Shown one piece after another: positions 1-6,117 of a stretch of DNA of 9,827 nucleotides (the stretch's first letter is position 1; each line of letters opens with the position of its first letter). The DNA comes from Clostridia bacterium. GTDB lineage: Bacteria; Bacillota; Clostridia; Monoglobales; Firm-18. Below the pieces are notes generated by a model. The model saw only the letters and a program-made list of their open reading frames with translations, was not told the origin of the DNA and did not search any database. The DNA is taken from assembly GCA_017408205.1 (NCBI GenBank), contig JAFQVC010000139.1, positions 1-9,827 on the forward strand, given 5' to 3'. Both the position numbers and the translations under genes were made by a program.

Positions 1-586
1 AGAAATGTGCATCGGAATCAATAGTAACGGGAACTTTTAGGCGATTACAAATCTGTGCAATTTTTATTAGTCTTTCCTTATAAAATGCTTCTAAATTAAG
101 GGAATGTCTGTTTAATTCTATTACAACATTTTTCTCTTTTGCCTTTAAAATTATTTTTTCGTAGTCAATTTCAAAAGGACCTCTGTCTAAATGCCCTATA
201 ATTTTAACGTAAGGGTTGTCAAGAGCATTTAAGTACGCCATCTCCAGTTCCTCAGGTGTTTTTGGATTATAAACAGGAGGGTGGTAAGACACAATTACAA
301 AGTCAAGTTTATTAATAAAGGGCGGTCTGGCGTCAATTTCCCCATCTTTATTTATTATGTTTGCCTCAATACCCTTTAATATTTTTAATCCGTATGCCTG
401 TTTTGGTATTCCGCCCACGCAGTTAAAGTGCCAGAAGTGGGGACTGTCCTCCATATCGGGACCATGGTCTGTTACAGCAATACCTTTTAACCCTTTTGCT
501 TTTGCCTCCATAATGTTTTCGTACAAAGTGCTGTAAGCGTGGGGATTTGCAAGGGTATGAGTATGCAGGTCTATTTCTATATTCAT
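1..586 (-). CDS. PHP-domain phosphoesterase, YcdX-like, copy 2 (3' end cut by window edge)
   Basis: This gene opens with ATG at 586-584 and runs off the left edge after 195 codons, so its C-terminus is not visible. It carries the PHP metal-binding signature: DLHTH at residues 6-10, TDHGP near 39-43, GIEA near 73-75, SYH near 100-102, GHLDRG near 131-136, and DSDAHF at 190-195. It is a close paralog of the gene just upstream (583-1290), with the motifs at identical spacing. PHP proteins of the YcdX type are trinuclear-metal phosphoesterases of the cytoplasm; the substrate here is unknown. The start codon overlaps the stop of the upstream gene as ATGA, and GGAGG lies 6 nt upstream of the start (593-597), so the two are probably translated together. 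The N-terminal HAYS stretch after the HTH motif matches the common YcdX form more closely than the first copy does. Confidence 0.9.
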   Translation of the reverse strand, partial: MNIEIDLHTHTLANPHAYSTLYENIMEAKAKGLKGIAVTDHGPDMEDSPHFWHFNCVGGIPKQAYGLKILKGIEANIINKDGEIDARPPFINKLDFVIVSYHPPVYNPKTPEELEMAYLNALDNPYVKIIGHLDRGPFEIDYEKIILKAKEKNVVIELNRHSLNLEAFYKERLIKIAQICNRLKVPVTIDSDAHF

Positions 587-1290
587 TGTTTTCCTCCGAT
601 AAACTTTACTGTGTTTTCATAGTTGGCATTTATAATTAAACCTTCGTCAAAGTCAAGTTCAGTTAAAAGGTCTGTAATTATTCCTACGTTTCCTATTTCC
701 GTGCAGAAATGGGCGTCGGAATTTACAACAACGGGGACTTTTAAATCATTGCAAATTTCCGCAATCTTTATTACTCTTCCCCTGTAAACATCATCTAATT
801 CCAAAGAATGTTTATTAAGTTCCACAGCAATATTTTTTTCTTTTGCTTTAGTTATTATTGTTTGATAGTCAATTTCAAAAGGACCTCTGTCTATGTGCCC
901 TAAAATCTTAACCTGCGGGTTTTCCATTGCGTTAAGATAAGCCCTTTCCAAATCCTCTTTTGTAAAAATTCCTTCAAAGGAGCCGTGATAAGAGGCAATA
1001 ATGTAATCCATATTATGGGCGTTTACCTTATCAATATCCATTTTGCCGTCAGCGTTTAAAAGACTTGCTTCAATACCTTTAAAAAGGCGTACTCCCTCTG
1101 CAAATTCGGGTAAATCTTTAAGTGCGTGGAAATGCCATACATGACCTCCGTCTTCAATAACGGGACCGTGGTCGGTGATGCCGATACCTTTAAGTCCTCT
1201 TTTAACGGCGTACATTACATTTTCATAAATAGTGCTGTAGCTGTGAGCACTGTAGTTACTGTGAGTGTGTAAATCAACTTCTATTTTCAT
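583..1290 (-). CDS. PHP-domain phosphoesterase, YcdX-like, copy 1
   Basis: This is a 235-residue cytoplasmic PHP-domain protein, about the usual length for the YcdX-like family. Visible metal-ligand motifs are H8 and H10 in DLHTH, D40-H41 in TDHGP, E74 in GIEA, H102 in SYHG, H132 in GHIDRG, and D192/H194 in SDAHF. All expected ligands are present, so it is probably an active metal-dependent phosphatase or phosphodiesterase. The substrate cannot be read from the sequence. A GGAG sits 7 nt before the ATG (1298-1301). The start overlaps the hprK stop by 4 bp (ATGA), and its own stop overlaps the next PHP gene the same way. PHP genes commonly follow hprK in Clostridia, upstream of murB and rapZ. 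The role could be nucleotide or phosphosugar turnover; this is inference. Confidence 0.93.
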   Translation of the reverse strand: MKIEVDLHTHSNYSAHSYSTIYENVMYAVKRGLKGIGITDHGPVIEDGGHVWHFHALKDLPEFAEGVRLFKGIEASLLNADGKMDIDKVNAHNMDYIIASYHGSFEGIFTKEDLERAYLNAMENPQVKILGHIDRGPFEIDYQTIITKAKEKNIAVELNKHSLELDDVYRGRVIKIAEICNDLKVPVVVNSDAHFCTEIGNVGIITDLLTELDFDEGLIINANYENTVKFIGGKQ

Positions 1291-2234
1291 ACTTGTTCTC
1301 CAAGGTTTTTTTGCATTTCTTCCATAAGGCGGTTATTTAATACTTCTGCAGCATTATATCCCATTCTTTTTGCTCTGTTGTTCATAGCCGCAATTTCAAT
1401 TATAATTGCAAGATTTCGTCCGGGTTTTACGGGGATTAAAATTGACGGGATTTTGATACCTAAAATTTCGGTGTATTCCTCTACAAGTCCAAGGCGGTCA
1501 TACATTTTTCCGTCAATCCACGGCTCTAAATTTATAACCATATTTATTTTTTCGGAATCTTTAACTGCGCCGATACCGAAAATCTGCTTAACATCTATTA
1601 TTCCTATACCGCGAAGTTCTATAAAATGGCGTATTCTCTCGGGCGATGAGCCAACTAATGATATTGCAGATACTTTTTTTATCTCTACCGCATCGTCTGC
1701 AACCAGGCGGTGTCCTCTTTTTACAAGTTCCACGGCAGTTTCGCTTTTACCTACTCCGCTTTCACCAAGCAAAAGTACACCTTCGCCGTAAACTTCAACA
1801 AGTACACCGTGACGTGTAATTCTTGGTGCCAGTACAATTTTTAAATGTGCAATCAAAGCACTTACAAAGTCTGATGTTGAAAGAGGTGTACGAAGTACGG
1901 GAACATTATGCTTTTGTGCTTCGGTAACTGCTTCGGAGAATACCTCCATACCTCTTGTAAATACAAGTGCGGGAATACCTTTTGAGAATAACAGGTCAAA
2001 TATATGGCTTCTTTCTTCCGATGTCTTTTTCTGCAGGTAGGTGTGTTCAACCATACCCAAAACCTGAATTCTTGTTTCGTCAAAATAATCGTAAAATTCC
2101 GCCATCTGCAGTGCAGGTCTGTTAATATCGGGTGTGTTTATTATTATACCCTCATAATTACCGTCTCCGCAAACAGTTTCCAGATTAAATTCATTTACGA
2201 TTTCTGACAACGCAACTGTGTATTTTTTCTCCAT
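1287..2234 (-). CDS. hprK: HPr kinase/phosphorylase
   Basis: HprK phosphorylates HPr of the phosphotransferase system on Ser46 using ATP or pyrophosphate, and reverses this by phosphorolysis. It is the sensor for CcpA-dependent carbon catabolite control in Firmicutes. The 315-residue length is normal. The N-terminal domain covers about residues 1-130. The C-terminal kinase domain has H142 in the RHGVLVEVYG stretch, Walker A GESGVGKS at 157-164, the acidic pair D180-D181 in LVADDAVEI, the family signature ELRGIGIIDV at 206-215, and PGRN at 271-274. All expected catalytic features are intact. AGAGGTG (2241-2247) lies 6 nt before the ATG. The gene begins 21 bp after the nuclease gene stop and overlaps the downstream PHP gene by 4 bp. 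It is the most securely identified gene of the left block. Confidence 0.97.
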   Translation of the reverse strand: MEKKYTVALSEIVNEFNLETVCGDGNYEGIIINTPDINRPALQMAEFYDYFDETRIQVLGMVEHTYLQKKTSEERSHIFDLLFSKGIPALVFTRGMEVFSEAVTEAQKHNVPVLRTPLSTSDFVSALIAHLKIVLAPRITRHGVLVEVYGEGVLLLGESGVGKSETAVELVKRGHRLVADDAVEIKKVSAISLVGSSPERIRHFIELRGIGIIDVKQIFGIGAVKDSEKINMVINLEPWIDGKMYDRLGLVEEYTEILGIKIPSILIPVKPGRNLAIIIEIAAMNNRAKRMGYNAAEVLNNRLMEEMQKNLGEQV

Positions 2235-2255
2235 TTATAACACCTCTGTTTTAAA

Positions 2256-3503
2256 TTATTTTACACATTTCTGACAAGGCGTCAGTCCTGCGTCTTTTGC
2301 CGCCTCAAGGGATACTTCAAAACTGTTTTTCCCGCCGCATTCCGCGTCATAATGATATCTTTTGCCCGACGGTGTGCGGTAAACACGGTTGTCCTCCTTT
2401 TCAGGCACCGTTATTGCTTCGTCCGAAACAGAACTTGCTCCCGTTCTGTAATCAATAAAAATATCTGGCTGAACATTGTAACAGAAAACACAAAATGATA
2501 TGCCTCTGCCTTCGTCCTCAACGGAATATGCCTCTAAAAGAACACCGTCGGCAACGAGATTGTCCCCCGTAAAAACCGGCGTGGAACGATACATAACTCT
2601 GTTACCCGTTTCTTCTATATATTCTGCTATGTCATTTTCAAAAGGAAGCATACCGTCAACATTTAAGTATCTTGTCCCTGTAATAAGGTTTCTTTCGTTG
2701 GCGTTTTCCCCCGTAAGCTGAAAACCGATTAAATGACATCTGTTGTAAAGATATTTACCGTCAATGTTGTCATACGCGGCATTTATCCACCCACTGGGCG
2801 TTACTTTACTGATACTTTCCCGCTCTTCCTTCGGCATCAAATCTTCCGCCACAGATGCAAAACATACATCGCATCTGCCCAGTTCGTCAAGGTCACTGTA
2901 ATATTCAAAAGAACCGTTTATAATCTCGTATTCCTTAAAAAATGGAATATTGTTGTTGATTTTAGCGTACGCCTGCCCTGAATACTTTGGCAATACGCTC
3001 ATCAGATAATTATATTCATTTTCATCAAAAGTGTTTCTTATTACCGAAACCGTATTTGTGCTTCCGTCCCAGGCAACACCAAGATTAAACCCCTCTGCCA
3101 CAAACCTTATGGGAAGCATTGTACGCCCGTTTATAACCGCAGGGGCTACGTCAAGGGTTTCGGCATTGTTGTTAAGATATGCCACCTTACTGCCAATAAC
3201 CAACTTGATTGTATCATCCTTCAGCGTTAAAAGCACCGACTGTGTGCTTTCGTCCCATCCCACATCACCGCCGAATGCCTCTATTATGGCTCTTATGGGA
3301 ACTAACGTACGTCCGTTTGTTACTATCGGCTTTGTTCCTCTGCCTAAGTCTATCTCTGTTTCTGCTCCGTTTATTTCCATAACAGGATTATTAATCTGCA
3401 AACTGACAATTACGTCTGTGTCTGTATTTGCAAAAGTAACAGAGCAACAAAGAACAACCGCACAAACTATTCCCACAATGGTTAAGAGTTTTGCTTTTTT
3501 CAT
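2256..3503 (-). CDS. Exported DNA/RNA non-specific endonuclease with copper-amine-oxidase-like N-terminal repeats
   Basis: I place the start at 3503, not at the longer ATG at 3539, because AAGGAAG lies just upstream of it and a typical signal peptide follows. The protein is 415 residues. Residues 1-26 are a signal peptide with a hydrophobic core, ending near TFA. Residues 33-157 hold two copies of the copper-amine-oxidase-N-like unit (NGRTLVPIR at 63-71; NGRTMLPIR at 125-133), usually a wall or surface-associated module. Residues 170-355 are an EndA/NS_2-type nuclease domain with NRCHLIGFQLTG (254-265); H257 is the likely general base and N281 a likely metal ligand. Residues 374-413 are a short C-terminal module with H384, C389, C410 and C413, probably metal-binding. 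It likely degrades extracellular nucleic acid for nutrition or DNA uptake. Its start lies 2 bp after the TPR gene stop, so the two are coupled. Confidence 0.88.
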   Translation of the reverse strand: MKKAKLLTIVGIVCAVVLCCSVTFANTDTDVIVSLQINNPVMEINGAETEIDLGRGTKPIVTNGRTLVPIRAIIEAFGGDVGWDESTQSVLLTLKDDTIKLVIGSKVAYLNNNAETLDVAPAVINGRTMLPIRFVAEGFNLGVAWDGSTNTVSVIRNTFDENEYNYLMSVLPKYSGQAYAKINNNIPFFKEYEIINGSFEYYSDLDELGRCDVCFASVAEDLMPKEERESISKVTPSGWINAAYDNIDGKYLYNRCHLIGFQLTGENANERNLITGTRYLNVDGMLPFENDIAEYIEETGNRVMYRSTPVFTGDNLVADGVLLEAYSVEDEGRGISFCVFCYNVQPDIFIDYRTGASSVSDEAITVPEKEDNRVYRTPSGKRYHYDAECGGKNSFEVSLEAAKDAGLTPCQKCVK

Positions 3504-3505
3504 TT

Positions 3506-4327
3506 TTATCTTCCTTTTTGGTAGTTTTCGCGGGCACACAAAATTACTTCGTCAAGGAATTCTTCGTCGTACCCCAGTTCAAGCCCTTTATTGTAGTACT
3601 TTATTGCATTTTCTTGGTCTCCTGTCAAATCGTATGCCTTAAGCAACAAAAGTGCCGCCTCTTTGTTGTCATTCTTAATTCCAATGACTTTTCGGGCGTC
3701 TGAAATTGTATTATCAAACTCGTTGTATGTAAAATACAGCAACGCACGGTTATAATACGCCTGTGCAAATCGGGGATTTCCTCTTATGGCTTTATCGTAA
3801 TGGAAAAGTGCTTTCTCTTTATCCCCGTGATTTTGATAAATTACCGCAAGATTGTTGTTTACCGTAGGTTCATAGGGCACAAGTTTCAGTACTTTTTGAT
3901 ACATTGCCACCCCTTCACGCAAACGACCGGAGTCTTCAAAAGACAACGCAATAAAAATCATACATGCGGCATTGTCCCTTTTGCTTTGTGCCTTTTTACA
4001 AAGTTTCAACAGTCGTTTTATTGCGTTGTTATACTTCTTGTTGTTATAATCATGTATGCCCAGAAGCAACTGCCTTTTCAGAGCCCTGTTGTCTAAAAAT
4101 GCGTTTCCGATAATTTCTTTATACTCAACTTCGTAAATTTTAAACCAGTGCTTGAAGAACCGCCTGTTTGACCGCACAAAAACTCCCGCAAAAGATACCA
4201 ATATCATCAAAACTTTGAACCATTTTTCCGTATATTCCGTTCCTTTATAAATCACATCATATAGGTATATTGACAATACCGCAACTGTGCAGATAATCAA
4301 TATTAAAATGTTTTTATATCGTTTCAT
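3506..4327 (-). CDS. Membrane-anchored tetratricopeptide repeat protein
   Basis: This is a 273-residue protein with two N-terminal hydrophobic segments (about residues 7-25 and 37-52), followed by a soluble region made mainly of TPR-like helical hairpins from about 86 to 256. The clearest repeats are around NNNLAVIYQNHGDKEKALFHY (157-177), with the classic A/Y/G/A spacing, and AYYNRALLYFTYNEFDNTI (190-208). The positively charged RSNRR after the second segment suggests the TPR part faces the cytoplasm. TPR domains bind partner proteins; no partner can be named. The start overlaps the PspC gene stop by 1 bp (TAATG) with no strong ribosome binding site of its own, so translation probably depends on the upstream gene. 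The nuclease gene follows after 2 bp. Confidence 0.82.
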   Translation of the reverse strand: MKRYKNILILIICTVAVLSIYLYDVIYKGTEYTEKWFKVLMILVSFAGVFVRSNRRFFKHWFKIYEVEYKEIIGNAFLDNRALKRQLLLGIHDYNNKKYNNAIKRLLKLCKKAQSKRDNAACMIFIALSFEDSGRLREGVAMYQKVLKLVPYEPTVNNNLAVIYQNHGDKEKALFHYDKAIRGNPRFAQAYYNRALLYFTYNEFDNTISDARKVIGIKNDNKEAALLLLKAYDLTGDQENAIKYYNKGLELGYDEEFLDEVILCARENYQKGR

Positions 4328-4518
4328 TATTCTTCAGGTTCTTCAGGCATAACAATTGCCGCAACTATGTAAGCAAGAACTCCCGAACCGCCAAGAAAGG
4401 TAAAGGCAACCCAGGCAAGTCGTACCAATGTAGGGTCAATATCAAAATACGCCGCAACACCGCCGCATACTCCGCTGATTTTTTTGTCAGTTTTTGATTT
4501 GAACAGTCTCTTTTTCAT
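4327..4518 (-). CDS. Small PspC-domain membrane protein
   Basis: This 63-residue protein is essentially one PspC domain. It has a basic N-terminus, the SGVCGGVAAYFDIDPTLVRL core (residues 15-34), and a hydrophobic segment at about 34-57 ending in an acidic MPEEPEE tail. PspC domains are found in phage-shock/envelope-stress membrane proteins, and stand-alone short forms are common in Firmicutes. The exact role of such short forms is not settled. AAGGAG lies about 8 nt upstream of the ATG. The gene follows the esterase after 57 bp and overlaps the TPR gene by 1 bp. In the 57-bp gap I see no clear promoter or terminator, so read-through from the esterase is likely. Confidence 0.88.
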   Translation of the reverse strand: MKKRLFKSKTDKKISGVCGGVAAYFDIDPTLVRLAWVAFTFLGGSGVLAYIVAAIVMPEEPEE

Positions 4519-4575
4519 ATTTTTTTCTCCTTTTTTATAGTTAAAAAACTCAGTTAATCAGAATAGTATTGCGTA

Positions 4576-5733
4576 TTATTTCATTCCAAACTGCTTATCG
4601 GCAAAATCCATATATGCTCTCCAGTCAAAAATAAGATGGTTATGGTCGCCCATTCTCACATGGTAAGCAATATTTCCTTCCTGCAGTGGCGAATCAACTT
4701 TCGGAAACCCGTTTTCCACCAGTCCTTTTATACCATAAACCTTTTCGTAAACTTCCGAAGCAAGACAGGCTGATGTGAATTCCGCCTGAGGGTCTGCCCA
4801 GTCATCAAGTTCAGAACTTTGCACATATACGCTTCTTGGCGCCACAAGAGAAATAAGATAGTGCTGGTCAAACTCCATAGCCTGTTCGTTGTTTACATAT
4901 TTTTCGTAGTTGCGGCAAAACCAGTAAGGAACAACATCTACCATATACTCTACATGTTCTCCGATTTTTGTTTTAAAAAGAGCACTGCCGCCGCAGCCCG
5001 AACTGTTGGGAATACCCATTGCAAATCTTTCGTCAAATGCGGCTGTAACAAGGGCAGTTTTTCCAAGCCTTGAATGTCCCACCACCGCAACTCTGGTTTC
5101 ATCAACCTCCGGTGCAGTTTCAAGATAATCCATTACTCTCATTGCCGCAAACGCCCAAAGTCCTATAGCGCCAAGGGTATCTTTTCTTTCAGGAGAAAGC
5201 CCCAGCGTTTCGTACAGTCCCGTTCTGTAATCTGTATATTTGTAGCCCTCTTCGTGTTCGATAATCCCTGCTGTGTAGTCCTCAAGGGCTATTTCATCTG
5301 TATCGTAATATATCAATCCGTAACCCCTGCCCGTTATTTCTTCAACGGGAAATCTTTCTCCGATTATTCCCAGAGAAACACTTCTTGACATCCACGTATG
5401 TCGGTTAATATTTAAAAACACAGGAACTTTTTTCTTCCCCTCAGGAAGAAACATATACGCTTTAAAAGTAAAAGTTTTACCGTTAAAATTGATTGTAATC
5501 TCAATATGTCTTCTTATCACCGGTATATTTGGCACCTTTGATTCTTCAACAATGTTAAAGGTTGTGTTCTTCTTATCGTATTGCGGAAACACTCCGTATT
5601 CTTCCCTCTGAAGAATCTCCTTCAGTCTTGCTCTGCCTTCTTTTTCCCACTTTTCGGGATTTCCCGCTTCTCCGTCTTTAAGTATTTCGGGAATATTTGT
5701 ATCGTATTTTTCGTTTACTTCCGTTAGTGTCAT
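4576..5733 (-). CDS. Alpha/beta hydrolase related to CE15 glucuronoyl esterases, no signal peptide
   Basis: This 385-residue alpha/beta hydrolase resembles the CE15 (4-O-methyl-glucuronoyl methylesterase) and acetyl-xylan-esterase-like group. S221 is the predicted nucleophile in GHSRLGK (219-225), which fits the CE15 GCSRxGK pattern with His in place of Cys. Downstream, IPNSSGCGGSAL (241-252), FDQHYLISLVAPR (288-300) and the WADP stretch (312-315) match conserved CE15 blocks. H364 in MGDHNHL is the likely catalytic histidine. There is no signal peptide, so it probably acts inside the cell, on imported ester-bearing uronosides or another small carboxylic ester; the substrate is inferred only. 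The ATG at 5733 has AGGAG 9 nt upstream. An ATG 7 nt earlier is out of frame. It is the first gene after the promoter at 5761-5789. Confidence 0.8.
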   Translation of the reverse strand: MTLTEVNEKYDTNIPEILKDGEAGNPEKWEKEGRARLKEILQREEYGVFPQYDKKNTTFNIVEESKVPNIPVIRRHIEITINFNGKTFTFKAYMFLPEGKKKVPVFLNINRHTWMSRSVSLGIIGERFPVEEITGRGYGLIYYDTDEIALEDYTAGIIEHEEGYKYTDYRTGLYETLGLSPERKDTLGAIGLWAFAAMRVMDYLETAPEVDETRVAVVGHSRLGKTALVTAAFDERFAMGIPNSSGCGGSALFKTKIGEHVEYMVDVVPYWFCRNYEKYVNNEQAMEFDQHYLISLVAPRSVYVQSSELDDWADPQAEFTSACLASEVYEKVYGIKGLVENGFPKVDSPLQEGNIAYHVRMGDHNHLIFDWRAYMDFADKQFGMK

Positions 5734-5760
5734 TTTTCATCGCTCCTGTTCTTTTAAATA

Positions 5761-5789
5761 ATTATATATCAAAGAAACAAAAATATCAA
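5761..5789 (-). promoter_or_regulatory. Sigma-A-type promoter of the minus-strand operon
   Basis: Read on the minus strand, TTGATA (5789-5784) is followed by a 17-bp spacer and a perfect TATAAT (5766-5761). Transcription would start near 5754, about 20 nt before the esterase ATG, leaving room only for the ribosome binding site. A second TATAAT on this strand (5796-5791) lacks a good -35 box at the right distance and is less likely. Confidence 0.75.
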
Positions 5790-5805
5790 GATTATACGAA
5801 AAAAC

Positions 5806-5834
5806 TTGCATTTTTTAAATTCTTCTGTTATAAT
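5806..5834 (+). promoter_or_regulatory. Sigma-A-type promoter of the glycine riboswitch and symporter
   Basis: TTGCAT (5806-5811), a 17-bp spacer and TATAAT (5829-5834) form a near-consensus promoter. TG at 5826-5827 adds an extended -10 element. The start would fall near 5841, just before the leader strand of the riboswitch, so the whole riboswitch is in the transcript. It is divergent from the minus-strand operon promoter; the two -35 boxes are only 16 bp apart. Confidence 0.82.
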
Positions 5835-5845
5835 GTAAAAAAAAT

Positions 5846-6024
5846 GGCTATGTGATAAATGCAGGAGATGTCTGTTAAACAGACGACCGACGGAGTAAAA
5901 CTCTCAGGTGTGTAATATGCACAGGTACTGTATTTTGATAGCACTCCGGAGAAGTCCCAAAAAAGGATGCCGAAGGTGCAAGGTGTTTTACAACACTAAT
6001 CTCTCAGGCAAAAGGACGGAGCGT
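5846..6024 (+). promoter_or_regulatory. Tandem glycine riboswitch (two aptamers with leader-linker helix)
   Basis: Aptamer 1 covers about 5857-5935. Its P1 pairs AAATGCAG (5857-5864) with CTGTATTT (5928-5935), it has a perfect GTCTG/CAGAC hairpin (5870-5884), and it has the family core ACCGACGG followed by CTCTCAGG (5901-5908). Aptamer 2 covers about 5943-6021. Its P1 pairs CTCCG (5944-5948) with CGGAG (6017-6021), and it has the hallmark GCCGAAGGTGCAA (5969-5981) and CTCTCAGGCAAAAGGAC (6001-6017). The leader GCTAT (5847-5851) pairs with the linker ATAGC (5938-5942). The unpaired GTGA on one side and TG on the other resemble the known leader-linker kink-turn of this class. Glycine riboswitches control glycine cleavage genes or glycine/alanine transporters, and an AGCS symporter follows here. 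Confidence 0.95.
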
Positions 6025-6028
6025 ACTT

Positions 6029-6055
6029 GAGAAATCTAACAATTTCTCTGCTTTT
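6029..6055 (+). terminator. Weak hairpin after the riboswitch, possibly part of the expression platform
   Basis: GAGAAAT (6029-6035) pairs perfectly with ATTTCTC (6042-6048) around a 6-nt loop, followed by TGCTTTTT. The stem is AT-rich and the T run is short and interrupted. It may be a minor terminator or only a spacer hairpin between aptamer 2 and the stronger terminator at 6064-6090. Confidence 0.45.
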
Positions 6056-6063
6056 TCTTGTTC

Positions 6064-6090
6064 GGAGTTAGTTTTTTAACTCTTTTTTTT
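6064..6090 (+). terminator. Riboswitch-controlled intrinsic terminator
   Basis: GAGTTA (6065-6070) pairs with TAACTC (6077-6082) around a GTTTTT loop, with a possible extra G-U closing pair, and eight T residues follow directly (6083-6090). It sits between the riboswitch and the symporter start, where a regulated terminator is expected. Its 5' arm (6061-6068) can instead pair over 8 bp with 5943-5950, the 5' strand of aptamer-2 P1. That alternative would act as an antiterminator. Confidence 0.7.
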
Positions 6091-6103
6091 ATGTAAAAAA
6101 CGA

Positions 6104-6108
6104 AAGGA
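6104..6108 (+). promoter_or_regulatory. Ribosome binding site that sets the symporter start
   Basis: AAGGA (6104-6108) directly abuts the first in-frame ATG at 6109, too close for initiation there. It lies 9 nt before the ATG at 6118, which is therefore the preferred start. Confidence 0.7.
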
Positions 6109-6117
6109 ATGAAAAAA

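Noticed and set aside
3504..3539. Nuclease start at ATG 3539
   Set aside because: It would place twelve basic residues before an otherwise standard signal peptide and overlap the TPR gene; AAGGAAG fits the ATG at 3503.
3031..3642. Long plus-strand open frame opposite the nuclease gene
   Set aside because: It is antisense to a well-supported gene with signal peptide and recognised domains, has no ribosome binding site or family motif, and mirrors the codon pattern of the real frame.
4519..4575. Possible promoter or terminator between the esterase and the PspC gene
   Set aside because: The 57-bp AT-rich gap has no -35/-10 pair with suitable spacing and no GC-containing stem before a T run.
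6109..6117. Symporter start at ATG 6109
   Set aside because: The AAGGA ribosome binding site ends directly at this ATG; the ATG at 6118 has proper spacing.
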